Shown piece by piece: positions 33,019 through 41,763 of a stretch of DNA of 64,000 bases. Made by a program: the position numbers and the translations under genes. The notes under the pieces are model-generated. The model saw nothing but the letters and a program-made list of their open reading frames with translations, ran no database searches and was not told where the DNA came from. Position 1 is the stretch's first letter. Every line of letters starts with the position of its first letter. Source of the DNA: JACCQS01 sp963766765 (GTDB taxonomy: Bacteria > Actinomycetota > Actinomycetes > Mycobacteriales > Geodermatophilaceae); assembly GCA_963766765.1 (NCBI GenBank), contig CAVYBR010000005.1, forward strand, positions 62,001 through 126,000, in the 5' to 3' direction.

Positions 33019-34431
33019 CTAGGCGTCGGGGGCGGCAGCTTTCGCGGACGTACTCGCGGCCATGGCAGTGGCCAGCCACGCGGCGCTGAGCGTGATCTGC
33101 CATTCGCGGGCGCCGCCGACGCGCAGCCGGTCGGCGATTGCCTCTTCGGTGAGCTGTGGCGGGTCCCAGGCCAGTCGGCGGAGCAGTTCCGGGCTCAGCA
33201 AGTTCTCCGGCGGCACGCCGTGGGTTTCGACCAACGCCGCGATGACGCCCCGCGCGGCTGCCAACCGCGCAGCGGCGGCGGGCTCACGCTCTGCCCAGCG
33301 ATTCACCGGCGGCGGCCCGTTACCCGGAAGGGCCAACGGTGGCAGTTCTTTGTCCGGCAGGGCTCGGGCCTCTTGCAGGGCACCGAACCACGTCCGCATG
33401 AGTTTCCGGTTCGCCCGACCGCGGAAGACGGGCAGCTCCACCATTGCCTCGGCACTCTCCGGATCCGCGAGCACACCGGCCACCATTGCCTTGTCGTGCA
33501 GGATCCGGCCGGGCGCGATGTCCCGTCGCCGCGCGACATCATCCCGCGCGGCCCAGAGTGAGCGCAGCGCGGCCAGCTGCCGGGCACTGCGCAAGGCGTG
33601 TAGGCCGGAGGTGCGGCGCCACGGATCCACTCGTGGCGGGGCTTCCGGTGCGGCCAAGAGCGCGGCGAACTCCTCTTCCGCCCACTCGAGCTTTCCGGTC
33701 TCCACGAGTCGCTCCCGGACCCGGTCGCGTAGCTCGATCAGCACCTCGACGTCCAGGGCGGCATACACCAGCCAGTCCCTGGGCAATGGCCTGGTGCTCC
33801 AATCGGCGGCCGAGTGACCCTTCTCGAGTCGCAGGCCCAGCAGTTCTTCGACCAACGCGCCAAGGCCAACCCGGGGGAAACCGGCCAGACGGGCACCGAG
33901 TTCGGTGTCGAAGAGCAATTTCGGCACCATGCCGACCTCAGCGAGGCAGGTCAGGTCCTGGCTCGCGGCGTGTAGAACCCACTCAGCATCGCCGATGGCG
34001 CGTGCGACCGGGCTCAGGTCAGGTACCGCGATCGGATCGATCAAGGCAGTTCCGACGCCCTCGCGCCGGATCTGCACGAGATAGGCGCGTTGGCCGTACC
34101 GGTAACCGGACGCTCGCTCCGCGTCGATTGCGACCGGGCCGCTGGCGTCGGCCAGGCGAGCGGCGTAGGCGGCAACCTCGTCCGCGGTGATCAGTGGTTC
34201 GGGCACTCCGTCGCGGGGTTCGAGCAGCTCGACAGCGGTGGATTCCGGCGCCGCGGGCTCCTCGGGCTCCGCGCCGACCGACGGGACACTGTCCGCAGGC
34301 GTCAGCGCCGCGGCTTCGCCTGGTGCCGGCACAGGTGCCGCCGATGCCTTGCGGTTACGCGTCCTGCGCCGTCGGCTCGGAACGGCCGGGGCCGGCACCG
34401 GCGGGACGGCTTTTTGGATGGAAGGAGTCAC
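33019..34431 (-). CDS. rnd: Ribonuclease D-like exonuclease (DEDD, HRDC domain)
   Basis: The 470-residue protein has a Pro/Ala/Arg-rich N-terminal tail (1-100) and a DEDDy 3'-5' exonuclease domain: AIDAERASGYRYG (DxE), LHAASQDLTCL (D) and YAALDVEVLIELRD (YxxxD). An HRDC domain follows (SARQLAALRSLWAARDDVARRRDIAPGRIL, about 310-345). It would process stable RNAs. The start is the GTG at 34431, overlapping the DUF3000 stop (GTGA); the longer frame is a shadow of DUF3000. The pairing with DUF3000 is conserved in mycobacteria. Confidence 0.9.
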   Translation of the reverse strand: MTPSIQKAVPPVPAPAVPSRRRRTRNRKASAAPVPAPGEAAALTPADSVPSVGAEPEEPAAPESTAVELLEPRDGVPEPLITADEVAAYAARLADASGPVAIDAERASGYRYGQRAYLVQIRREGVGTALIDPIAVPDLSPVARAIGDAEWVLHAASQDLTCLAEVGMVPKLLFDTELGARLAGFPRVGLGALVEELLGLRLEKGHSAADWSTRPLPRDWLVYAALDVEVLIELRDRVRERLVETGKLEWAEEEFAALLAAPEAPPRVDPWRRTSGLHALRSARQLAALRSLWAARDDVARRRDIAPGRILHDKAMVAGVLADPESAEAMVELPVFRGRANRKLMRTWFGALQEARALPDKELPPLALPGNGPPPVNRWAEREPAAAARLAAARGVIAALVETHGVPPENLLSPELLRRLAWDPPQLTEEAIADRLRVGGAREWQITLSAAWLATAMAASTSAKAAAPDA

Positions 34432-35033
34432 TGCGGTTGGCGCCGGCCGATGTCGGCGTTCGTTGCTGGGGAAGTCAGTAGGCGCACACCCGGCGGGGGA
34501 AGCCCGGCGGCAGAGCCGAGCACGTCCAGCCAGGCCTGCAGATGCGCGGCCAGGTCGAAACCCAGTGCCGTCCACGAGGCCCGGATCTCGACATCGACAC
34601 TGCGCTGCGGGCCGGCGATGTCTCCGAACCGCGTTGACACGGTGGAGGTCACGGTCCCGCCGACGGCGGTGTAGGCGGCCCCGCGGCTGTCCAGCGCCTC
34701 GAGCAGCCAACTCCAGCCGACCTCGGGAAACAGTTCGTCGGAGGCAAGCGCCGCATCGGTCTCCGCGGTGAGGAATCCGACGATCCGCAGCACGCCGTCC
34801 CACCCCGCCTGGCCGTCGGGATCGTGCAGGACGACCAGTCGACCCGTCGCGATCTCCTGGCCGTCGAGGGTGACCTCGGCCCCCAGGGCATGGGAAAACG
34901 GCGCCAACCTGGCTGGGCCGGCGATCTCGTCGAGAGTGACCTCAGGGCGTGGCACGACCGTGCGCAGGGTGGCGATCGCATCGAGAAACACCGCAGGAAC
35001 CGGACCCTGCGATGTCGATCTGGCATCGCTCAT
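34428..35033 (-). CDS. DUF3000 protein
   Basis: The 201-residue protein fits the actinobacterial DUF3000 family: PAVFLDAIATLRTVVPRPEVTLDEIAGPARLAPFSHAL in the N-terminal third, GRLVVLHDPDGQAGWDGVLRIVGFLTA, WSWLLEALDSRGAAY and a final WTALGFDLAAHLQAWLDVL. Function is unknown. The ATG at 35033 is supported by TACGCT eight bases upstream (35042-35047 in plus-strand numbering), which points to a leaderless mRNA; a longer frame would run into the hemE promoter side. It is translationally coupled to rnd and divergent from hemE, 94 bp apart. Confidence 0.92.
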   Translation of the reverse strand: MSDARSTSQGPVPAVFLDAIATLRTVVPRPEVTLDEIAGPARLAPFSHALGAEVTLDGQEIATGRLVVLHDPDGQAGWDGVLRIVGFLTAETDAALASDELFPEVGWSWLLEALDSRGAAYTAVGGTVTSTVSTRFGDIAGPQRSVDVEIRASWTALGFDLAAHLQAWLDVLGSAAGLPPPGVRLLTSPATNADIGRRQPQ

Positions 35034-35127
35034 CACCTCTGAGCGTAGGTCGGTCTTGACCAAGGGCAAGTCTCGACGCGCCGAACCACGGGCAGGCGGG
35101 TCAGGAACGGATGCGATCATCCCTTCG

Positions 35128-36171
35128 ATGCCCTCTCACGAAGACCCTGGTCTCAGTCCGCTGCTCAGTGCCGTTCGGGGGCGGCGGCCCGAGCACCTGC
35201 CGGTGTGGTTCATGCGCCAGGCCGGCCGCTCGCTGCCCGAATACCGCGCCCGGCGCGAGGGAACAGTGATGTTGCAGGCCTGTCAGGACCCGGACCTGGT
35301 GACCGAGCTGACACTGCAGCCGGTCACGCGGCACGGCGTGGATGCCGCCATCCTCTTCTCCGACATCGTGGTGCCGCTGGTGGTGGCCGGCGTCGCGGTC
35401 GACATCGTTTCGGGTGTCGGGCCGGTGATCGATCATCCGGTGCGCACCCTGGCGGACGTGCGGGCACTGCCGCCCCTGGACCCCGCCGCACTCGGGTTCC
35501 TCGACACCGCGATCAAGCGGCTGGTCGCAGAGCTGCGCGGCACGCCGTTGATCGGCTTCTCCGGCGCCCCGTTCACCTTGGCCGCATATCTGATCGAGGG
35601 TGGCCCGTCGAAGGATCACGCGCTCACCAAGGCCTTCATGTACGGGCGACCCGATCTGTGGGATGCGCTGCTCAGCGCATTGAGCGACTATGCGAGCACG
35701 TTCCTGCGGGCTCAGGCAGCGGCCGGCGCGAGCGTGCTGCAACTGTTCGACTCCTGGGCCGGCGCGCTGCCCGCCGCCGCGTACGAGAAGTACGTACTTC
35801 CCTATACCCGGCGAGTCTTCGCTGCCCTGGATGATCTCGACATCCCGCGAATCCATTTCGGCGTGGGTACCGGCGAGCTGCTGGGGTTGATGGGTCGCGC
35901 CGGGGCAGAGGTCGTCGGAGTCGACTGGCGGGTTCCGCTCTCCCAGGCGCTCGATCGGATTGGGCCGGGGCACCCGGTGCAGGGCAATCTCGACCCGGCC
36001 ATCCTGCTCGCCGACTGGGATGTCATCGAGCCAGCGGTCCGCGAGGTTGTCGATCAGGGCCGATCGGCTCCCGGCCATGTCTTCAATCTCGGCCACGGGG
36101 TTCTGCCGCAGACCGATCCGGACATGCTCACTCGGGTGGTCGACTTGGTTCACTCGCTGCCGGCTCGCTGA
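35128..36171 (+). CDS. hemE: Uroporphyrinogen decarboxylase
   Basis: The 347-residue enzyme converts uroporphyrinogen III to coproporphyrinogen III in haem synthesis. The signature PVWFMRQAGRSLPEYR (25-40; R30, R34 bind carboxylates) is complete, as are FSDIVVPLVVAG, GFSGAPFTLAAYLIEGG, LQLFDSWAGAL and FNLGHGVLPQTDP near the C-terminus. The start at 35128 puts the protein at the typical length. It is followed, after the convergent DUF4349 gene, by hemY and hemQ, all plus strand: a haem cluster. Its last 44 bp overlap the DUF4349 gene on the other strand. Confidence 0.96.
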   Translation: MPSHEDPGLSPLLSAVRGRRPEHLPVWFMRQAGRSLPEYRARREGTVMLQACQDPDLVTELTLQPVTRHGVDAAILFSDIVVPLVVAGVAVDIVSGVGPVIDHPVRTLADVRALPPLDPAALGFLDTAIKRLVAELRGTPLIGFSGAPFTLAAYLIEGGPSKDHALTKAFMYGRPDLWDALLSALSDYASTFLRAQAAAGASVLQLFDSWAGALPAAAYEKYVLPYTRRVFAALDDLDIPRIHFGVGTGELLGLMGRAGAEVVGVDWRVPLSQALDRIGPGHPVQGNLDPAILLADWDVIEPAVREVVDQGRSAPGHVFNLGHGVLPQTDPDMLTRVVDLVHSLPAR

Positions 36172-37138
36172 TCGTCGCGCCGCTGCCCGCGGCACCGGCC
36201 AGAGCGGGTATCGAACGCCGCCGCCGAATGAGGAGCCAGAGCGGCACGAAGAGCACCAGCGAAAGGACCAGCCACGGCAGGAGCAGTCCGACCACCGAAA
36301 TGAGGACCCGGCCCGCTTCGAGCAGGGCGTCCCACCCGTCCTTGAGACTGGCGACGAATCCGGTCTCCGGCTCGTCGGGCTCACTGGACGCGCTCAGATG
36401 CACGCTCAGAGTGGCGAGCCCCACCTGGTCAGCAAGCGCGCGCTGCTGAGCCTGCAATGACTCCAATTCGCCCTGCCGGGCGCTCAGCTCTGCTTCGATG
36501 GCGATCAGATCACCGACCGAAACTGCTTGTGCGGCAAGCGCCAACAGCCGATCCACAGAGTTCTGCAGGCTCCGAACGCGAGCGTCGACGTCGGCCACGA
36601 TGGTGTTCACATCTTCGGCGGACACCGACCTGGACAACTCCTCGCCGAGGGCGCTGACCGTCTCGAGGATGTCAGCGAAATTGTCCGGCGGCACGCGCAG
36701 GACGAGGTCGGCGCTGCCGTCTTTGGCATCGCCATGGCGTTGGTCGTAGCCCACGTCGCCGCCTGCGCCGCGCACCACTGACGAGACCCGATCAGCCGCC
36801 GAGGTGATGTCGTCCACGTCGACTGTGACGTCACCGGTCCGCACGACCTGCTCGGGCAATGTTGCACTGCCGGGCGGGGCGTTCTCCGGAGCGTCGGCAA
36901 CTTCGGGTGGCACGTCCGAACCCCCGCCGCCGGCCGCGTCCTCTCCGACCGCCCCCGTCGTGTCCCGGTCTTCCTGGCCGACGTCCGGCGCCACCAGGTC
37001 CGTTGTGGAGCTGCCGCCATCTCGCGCGCCGGAACAACCGGCAAGAAACACCAGGCCGAGACAGAGTGCCAGCGGTAGCGCAGCCCGGTAGCGTCGGCGG
37101 ATCGCGGCTGAGCCGGGCGAGTTCGAAACGGGCGGCAT
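36128..37138 (-). CDS. DUF4349 lipoprotein
   Basis: This 336-residue protein has a lipoprotein signal (basic start, hydrophobic stretch, lipobox LAGC with the cysteine near 35), an acidic low-complexity linker (about 40-95), then the DUF4349 core: VRTGDVTVDVDDITSAADRV, a coiled coil (LQNSVDRLLALAAQAVSVGDLIAIEAELSARQGELESLQ, about 190-230) and one C-terminal membrane span (about 282-305) followed by an Arg-rich tail. It is anchored at both ends. The ATG at 37138 has GGAGG at 37145-37149. It overlaps hemE tail to tail. Function unknown. Confidence 0.88.
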   Translation of the reverse strand: MPPVSNSPGSAAIRRRYRAALPLALCLGLVFLAGCSGARDGGSSTTDLVAPDVGQEDRDTTGAVGEDAAGGGGSDVPPEVADAPENAPPGSATLPEQVVRTGDVTVDVDDITSAADRVSSVVRGAGGDVGYDQRHGDAKDGSADLVLRVPPDNFADILETVSALGEELSRSVSAEDVNTIVADVDARVRSLQNSVDRLLALAAQAVSVGDLIAIEAELSARQGELESLQAQQRALADQVGLATLSVHLSASSEPDEPETGFVASLKDGWDALLEAGRVLISVVGLLLPWLVLSLVLFVPLWLLIRRRRSIPALAGAAGSGATISEPAASEPSRPPE

Positions 37139-37251
37139 GAGAAACCTCCAGGTCGTCGTGTCAGGGATACGTCCTGGTCGGGCGGCGGGTTGCCGACGTC
37201 ATCGATTCGTGACACCCAGGCCTCGCGGTCCGGACGGGTACGGTCCCTGCG

Positions 37252-38610
37252 ATGCGCAATGTGGTGGTGATCGGCGCCGGGATCGCCGGTCTGGCCGCCG
37301 CCTACGAGCTCGGCCGCCGGGACCCCGCCGCCCGGGTCACCGTGCTGGAATCGGCCGACCGAGCCGGCGGGAAATTGCGCGCCGTCGACGTCGCGGGTCA
37401 CCGGCTCGACATGGGCGCCGAGATGGTGCTGGCTGTCGTTCCTGATGCCCTCGCCCTGATCGACGAGGTCGGATTGGCCGACGATATCGTCTATCCCAGC
37501 ACCACGTCGGCATCGATCGCCGTCAACGGGCACCTGCACCCGATCCCGGTCGGCACGGTGCTCGGTGTTCCTGCCTCCGTCGACGACCTTGCCCCGAGCG
37601 GGTTGTTCACCCAGTCGGTGCTGGATCGGATCCGCGTGGAACCGGCAACTCCCGGGCCGCTGTTGACCGGCGACGAGTCGGTCGGCGGATTCCTGCGCCC
37701 GCGGCTGGGCGACGAACTCGTGGATCTGCTGGTCGAACCGCTGCTCGGCGGTGTGTATGCCGGGCGGGCCGACGCGCTGTCTCTCAGGGCCACGATGCCG
37801 GCACTGGCTCAGGCCTTGGAGCGAGAGCCGTCAGTGCTGCGCGCGGCGAAGTCCATCCGCCGGGATCCGGCCGGGGGGCCTGTCTTCGCGACGCTGCGCG
37901 GGGGGCTGGCCCGGCTGGCTGCTGGCCTCGTCGAACGCTCCGGCGCCCAGTTCCGGTTCGGCACGACGGCGCACGGACTCCGCCGAACCGAATCCGGCTT
38001 CGAGATCCGTTGCGGGCCGGTGCCACAGCCGACCACGATCGAGGCCGACGCGGTGGTGATCGCCGTTCCGCCACCCAACGCGGCGCGATTGCTTACCCCG
38101 CTGGCACCCGGGGCCGCCGAGCTCCTCGCTGAGATCCCGATGGCGAGCATGGCAATCCTCGCGTTCGCGTGGTCGGGTCGGCAGAGGTCTCTCCCGGTGG
38201 GCAGCGGACTGCTGGTCCCGCCGAGCGTCGGAGGACTGGTCAAGGCGGTGACGATCTCGTCCAACAAGTGGGCGCACCTGTCGGATGCAGGCGTTCTGGT
38301 CCGCGCCTCGGTCGGCCGGATCGGTGAGGAGCGCGTGCTGCAGCGAAGCGACGCCGACCTGCTCGACGCCGCCGCGGGCGAGGTCGCCGACCTGCTGAGC
38401 CTGACCGGAGCGCCGGACGAGGGATCAGTGATGCGCTGGGGTGGCGGGCTCCCGCAATACACCGTCGGACATCTCGATCGGGTGGCGACGATCCGACGTG
38501 CCGTCGCCGAGGTGCCGGGCCTCGCTGTCGCGGGTGCGGCCTACGACGGGGTCGGTGTACCGGCCAGCATTCGTAGCGCCTATGCCGCAATCGAGGCCAT
38601 CAGCGGTTGA
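37252..38610 (+). CDS. hemY: FAD-dependent coproporphyrinogen/protoporphyrinogen oxidase
   Basis: The 452-residue flavoprotein starts with the dinucleotide motif VVVIGAGIAGLAAAYEL (3-19) and ESADRAGGKLRAV and keeps the HemY/HemG layout to the C-terminal GLAVAGAAYDGVGVPASI (FAD-binding). In actinobacteria this enzyme oxidises coproporphyrinogen III to coproporphyrin III, the step before ferrochelatase and HemQ; the coproporphyrin route is inferred from hemQ downstream. TACGGT (37239-37244) seven bases before the ATG suggests a leaderless mRNA. No ferrochelatase gene is in the window. Confidence 0.93.
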   Translation: MRNVVVIGAGIAGLAAAYELGRRDPAARVTVLESADRAGGKLRAVDVAGHRLDMGAEMVLAVVPDALALIDEVGLADDIVYPSTTSASIAVNGHLHPIPVGTVLGVPASVDDLAPSGLFTQSVLDRIRVEPATPGPLLTGDESVGGFLRPRLGDELVDLLVEPLLGGVYAGRADALSLRATMPALAQALEREPSVLRAAKSIRRDPAGGPVFATLRGGLARLAAGLVERSGAQFRFGTTAHGLRRTESGFEIRCGPVPQPTTIEADAVVIAVPPPNAARLLTPLAPGAAELLAEIPMASMAILAFAWSGRQRSLPVGSGLLVPPSVGGLVKAVTISSNKWAHLSDAGVLVRASVGRIGEERVLQRSDADLLDAAAGEVADLLSLTGAPDEGSVMRWGGGLPQYTVGHLDRVATIRRAVAEVPGLAVAGAAYDGVGVPASIRSAYAAIEAISG

Positions 38611-38640
38611 CCCTCGGCCACCGGCCCCTGAGCGATCGCG

Positions 38641-40272
38641 TCAGGTCGTGGGCAGGACGTAACCCTGGAACTTCTCCCGCAACGTCTTCTTGGAGAACTT
38701 GCCGACCGAGGTCTTGGGTACCTCGTCGACAAAGACGACGTCATCCGGGATCCACCACTTTGCGACCCTGCCCTCGAGGAAGCTGAGGATCTCTTCCTTG
38801 GTCAGCTCCGCGCCCTCCTTGGGCACCACGCACGCCAGCGGCCGCTCGTCCCATTTGGGATGCGGGACGCCGATCACGGCGGCTTCAGCGACCTTGGGGT
38901 GCGCCATGATCTCGTTCTCGAGCTCGACTGTGGAGATCCACTCGCCGCCGGACTTCACGACGTCCTTCGTACGGTCGACGATCCGTGCGTACCCGTGTTC
39001 GTCCATGGTCGCGACGTCCCCGGTACGCAGCCAACCGTCTGCGGTAAAGGACTCGGGGGAGCGCTCGTCGTCGTAGTAGCTCTTCGCGACCCACGACCCG
39101 GACGCCTGGAGCTCGCCCTGGGTCGTGCGATCGGCCGGGACCGGTTCGAGTGAGACCGGGTCCACAACCCGGATCTCGACCCCGAACATGGGCCGCCCGA
39201 TGGTGGCCCGCATGTCGGCCTTCTCGTCCTCCGCGGCATCGGCCAGGGTCGATTTCACGTGCGCGACGCTGACCACCGGCGAGGTCTCGGTCATTCCCCA
39301 GGCTTGCAGGATCGGCATGCCGGTCTGTTCGCGATAGGCCTCCGACAGCGCTCGTGGCACCGCCGACCCGCCGCACGGAATCGACCGAAGCGCGGAGATG
39401 TCGCGACCGGCGAGTTCGGGCAGCACGCCGATCCAGATCGTGGGGACCCCGGCCGCGACGGTGACCCGCTGGGACTCGATCAAGCCAGCCAGAGCCTTGG
39501 GGGAGAGATCCGGCCCCGGCATCACCAGGTCTGCTCCGGCGGCCACACCGGCATGAGCCAAGCCCCAGGCGTTGGCGTGGAACATGGGAACGACGGGCAT
39601 GATCCGGTCGCTCTCCCGGGCGCCGAGCCCGTCGGCCTGCAGCACGCCCATCGTGTGCAGGAACGTCGATCGGTGGGTGTAGACGACTCCTTTGGGGTTT
39701 CCGGTCGTGCCGCTCGTGTAACACATCGAAGCGGCCCGCCACTCGTCCTCGACCTGAAACTCCGCGGGCTCCGCGGCACTGAGCAGTTCGTCGTAATCGT
39801 GCACCTGGATCCCGTTCGGCGCGGTGTCCGGGATCTCGCCCTTGCCGTCGTCCATGACCACGACATGGCGAACCGTTTCGAAGGTCTCCAGCAACGGCCA
39901 CAGCAGCCCGGTGAGCGATCTGTCGACGAAGACGACCTCATCCTCGGCGTGGTTGGCGATGTAAGTCAGTTGTTCCGGGAACAGCCGGATGTTGAGGGTG
40001 TGCAGCACGCGGCCGGTGCACGGTGCCGCGAAGTACAGCTCGAGATGGTTGCCCGTATTCCAGCCGAAGGTGCCGACCCGTCCGTCAGCGGAGATTCCCA
40101 GGGTGGTCAACACCGTTCCCAGCCGACGGGTGCGATCAGCCCAGGTCCCGTAGTCGCGTGAGACCACGCCGCTGTGCGTCGCTGTGATGACCGACTTGTC
40201 CGAGAACAGCTTCTCGGCCCGGTCGAAGATCCGCACGATCGTGAGCGGGTAGTCCTGCATCAGGCCCTGCAT
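38641..40272 (-). CDS. AMP-forming acyl-CoA ligase (fatty-acid type)
   Basis: The 543-residue adenylate-forming enzyme has the ATP motif YTSGTTGNPKGVVYTHR (about 184-200), the aromatic/A5 motif GWGMTETSP, the DGWLRTGDVATMDEHGYARIVDR segment and the catalytic lysine near the end (VPKTSVGKFSKKTLRE, about 518-533). The layout is that of medium/long-chain fatty-acyl-CoA synthetases. The ATG at 40272 has GAGGAG six bases upstream. It is alone between the haem genes on the opposite strand, possibly a local insertion in the hem cluster, and may feed beta-oxidation. Confidence 0.94.
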   Translation of the reverse strand: MQGLMQDYPLTIVRIFDRAEKLFSDKSVITATHSGVVSRDYGTWADRTRRLGTVLTTLGISADGRVGTFGWNTGNHLELYFAAPCTGRVLHTLNIRLFPEQLTYIANHAEDEVVFVDRSLTGLLWPLLETFETVRHVVVMDDGKGEIPDTAPNGIQVHDYDELLSAAEPAEFQVEDEWRAASMCYTSGTTGNPKGVVYTHRSTFLHTMGVLQADGLGARESDRIMPVVPMFHANAWGLAHAGVAAGADLVMPGPDLSPKALAGLIESQRVTVAAGVPTIWIGVLPELAGRDISALRSIPCGGSAVPRALSEAYREQTGMPILQAWGMTETSPVVSVAHVKSTLADAAEDEKADMRATIGRPMFGVEIRVVDPVSLEPVPADRTTQGELQASGSWVAKSYYDDERSPESFTADGWLRTGDVATMDEHGYARIVDRTKDVVKSGGEWISTVELENEIMAHPKVAEAAVIGVPHPKWDERPLACVVPKEGAELTKEEILSFLEGRVAKWWIPDDVVFVDEVPKTSVGKFSKKTLREKFQGYVLPTT

Positions 40273-40343
40273 GCGAACTCCTCAACTCAGCGCGATTGGT
40301 CGGGACAGCGTAAGCGCCGGCACGGATGGGGGAGAATGCCAAC

Positions 40344-41069
40344 GTGACACAGACCGAACCGCGACCAGGCAAGGGCGGCAAGGGCAAGGCCGCGAAGCAG
40401 ATCAACCAGACCATCCGCTACACCATGTGGTCGGTGTTCCGCGCCGATGCACCATTGCCGGACGAAGGTCGGCCCGCGGTCGCCGACGAGGTCGACGCGC
40501 TGTTCGCCGAACTCGCGGGCAAGGACGTCGTCGTCCGCGGCGTCTACGACGTGTCCGGACTGCGCGCGGATGCCGACCTGATGATCTGGTGGCATGCCGA
40601 GGATGCGGGGGCACTGCAGGAGGCCTACTCCCGGTTCCGTCGGACGGCGCTGGGTCGGGCCTGCTCCCCGGTCTGGTCGCAGATGGCGTTGCACCGCCCG
40701 GCGGAGTTCAACAAGTCTCATGTGCCCGCGTTCCTCGCTGACGAGGAACCACGCAGATTCGTGTGCGTCTACCCGTTCGTACGCTCGTACGAGTGGTATC
40801 TGCTCCCCGATGACGAACGCCGGGCGATGCTGGCCGAACACGGACAGTTGGCGCGCGGGTATCCAGACGTCCGGGCCAACACCGTCGCCTCGTTCGGGCT
40901 CGGCGACTACGAGTGGATTCTCGCCTTCGAGGCCGATGACCTACACCGGATCGTCGACCTGATGCGGGAACTGCGCGCCTCAACCGCACGCCGGCACGTC
41001 CGCGAAGAGGTTCCGTTCTATACCGGGCCGCGCAAACCGATCACCGAACTGGTGGCCGCGCTGCCCTGA
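40344..41069 (+). CDS. hemQ: Coproheme decarboxylase (HemQ/ChdC)
   Basis: The 241-residue protein is a member of the chlorite-dismutase-like HemQ group, which decarboxylates coproheme to haem b in actinobacteria and firmicutes. Landmarks are INQTIRYTMWSVFRAD (about 20-35), VYPFVRSYEWYLLP with the likely catalytic tyrosine Y143, and AEHGQLARGYPDV with the likely proximal haem ligand H166. I chose the GTG at 40344 because GGGGGAG lies 9 bases upstream; the ATG at 40326 would overlap it. With hemE and hemY it completes most of the late coproporphyrin pathway. Confidence 0.93.
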   Translation: MTQTEPRPGKGGKGKAAKQINQTIRYTMWSVFRADAPLPDEGRPAVADEVDALFAELAGKDVVVRGVYDVSGLRADADLMIWWHAEDAGALQEAYSRFRRTALGRACSPVWSQMALHRPAEFNKSHVPAFLADEEPRRFVCVYPFVRSYEWYLLPDDERRAMLAEHGQLARGYPDVRANTVASFGLGDYEWILAFEADDLHRIVDLMRELRASTARRHVREEVPFYTGPRKPITELVAALP

Positions 41070-41077
41070 ACGCCACG

Positions 41078-41103
41078 CCGCACTTTCTCCGGAGAAAGTG
41101 CGG
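41078..41103. repeat. Perfect palindrome 1 between hemQ and msrB
   Basis: The 26 bp are a perfect palindrome: left arm CCGCACTTTCTCC (41078-41090) and its exact inverse. It begins 8 bp after the hemQ stop. A second copy follows 20 bp later. The position between convergent genes suggests a bidirectional transcription terminator, although no T-tract follows. Confidence 0.85.
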
Positions 41104-41122
41104 TCAGGGGTCGCGCTGATGC

Positions 41123-41142
41123 CACATTCTCCGGAGAAAGTG
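41123..41142. repeat. Palindrome 2, degenerate copy, between hemQ and msrB
   Basis: This copy shares TTCTCCGGAGAAAGTGC with palindrome 1 and pairs over ten positions per arm with one A-A mismatch (41126 with 41139). It ends 3 bp from the msrB stop codon. Confidence 0.8.
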
Positions 41143-41145
41143 CGT

Positions 41146-41565
41146 CTACTGCTTGGGTTGCAGCTTGATGCTCACGGAATTGATGCAGTAACGGTCGCCG
41201 GTCGGCGTCTGCGGCGCGTCGTCGAAGACGTGGCCAAGGTGCGAGTGACACGTCTTGCACAGCACTTCGACTCGGGTCATGAACATGCTCTTGTCGGTCC
41301 GCAGGATGACATTGTCGCCGTCGCTGGGCTCGTAGAAGCTCGGCCAGCCGCAGTGCGACTCGAATTTTGCATCCGAGCGGAACAACTCGGCCCCGCAGGC
41401 GCGGCAGGAGTACACACCCTCGGTCTTGGTGTCGGTGTATTCACCGGTGAAGGCTCGTTCGGTGCCGGCCTGGCGCAGCACCTTGTACTCCTCGGGAGTC
41501 AGCTGGGCGCGCCACTCGTCGTCGGACTTGACCACGCTCGGCTGGGTCGAGGGTTCGGTGCTCAT
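41146..41565 (-). CDS. msrB: Peptide-methionine (R)-S-oxide reductase
   Basis: This 139-residue enzyme reduces methionine-R-sulfoxide in proteins. It has the zinc cysteines C54/C57 (CRAC) and C103/C106 (CKTC), GWPSF, and the catalytic C127 in RYCINSVSIKL. TPEEYKVLRQAGTERAFTGEY is the normal N-terminal segment. The ATG at 41565 has GGAGGAG a few bases upstream; a much longer upstream frame lies antisense to the TauE gene. No MsrA is nearby. It is convergent with hemQ, separated by two palindromes. Confidence 0.97.
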   Translation of the reverse strand: MSTEPSTQPSVVKSDDEWRAQLTPEEYKVLRQAGTERAFTGEYTDTKTEGVYSCRACGAELFRSDAKFESHCGWPSFYEPSDGDNVILRTDKSMFMTRVEVLCKTCHSHLGHVFDDAPQTPTGDRYCINSVSIKLQPKQ

Positions 41566-41763
41566 GACTCCTCCGCGGAGAAGAGTTCGTCGTCGCTCGT
41601 CATGTGTCCCACGGTACGGCGAAAATGCATTCCCGACCGCCATCAAGGTGCTGACCCAGCAGCCGAACCGCCAACCGATTCCGGTATACCCTTCCAGCCC
41701 GCTCGACATAGTGGGCTCACAGCATGTGACACTGACGGCGGCACCGAGGCGAGGGAGTAGCTC

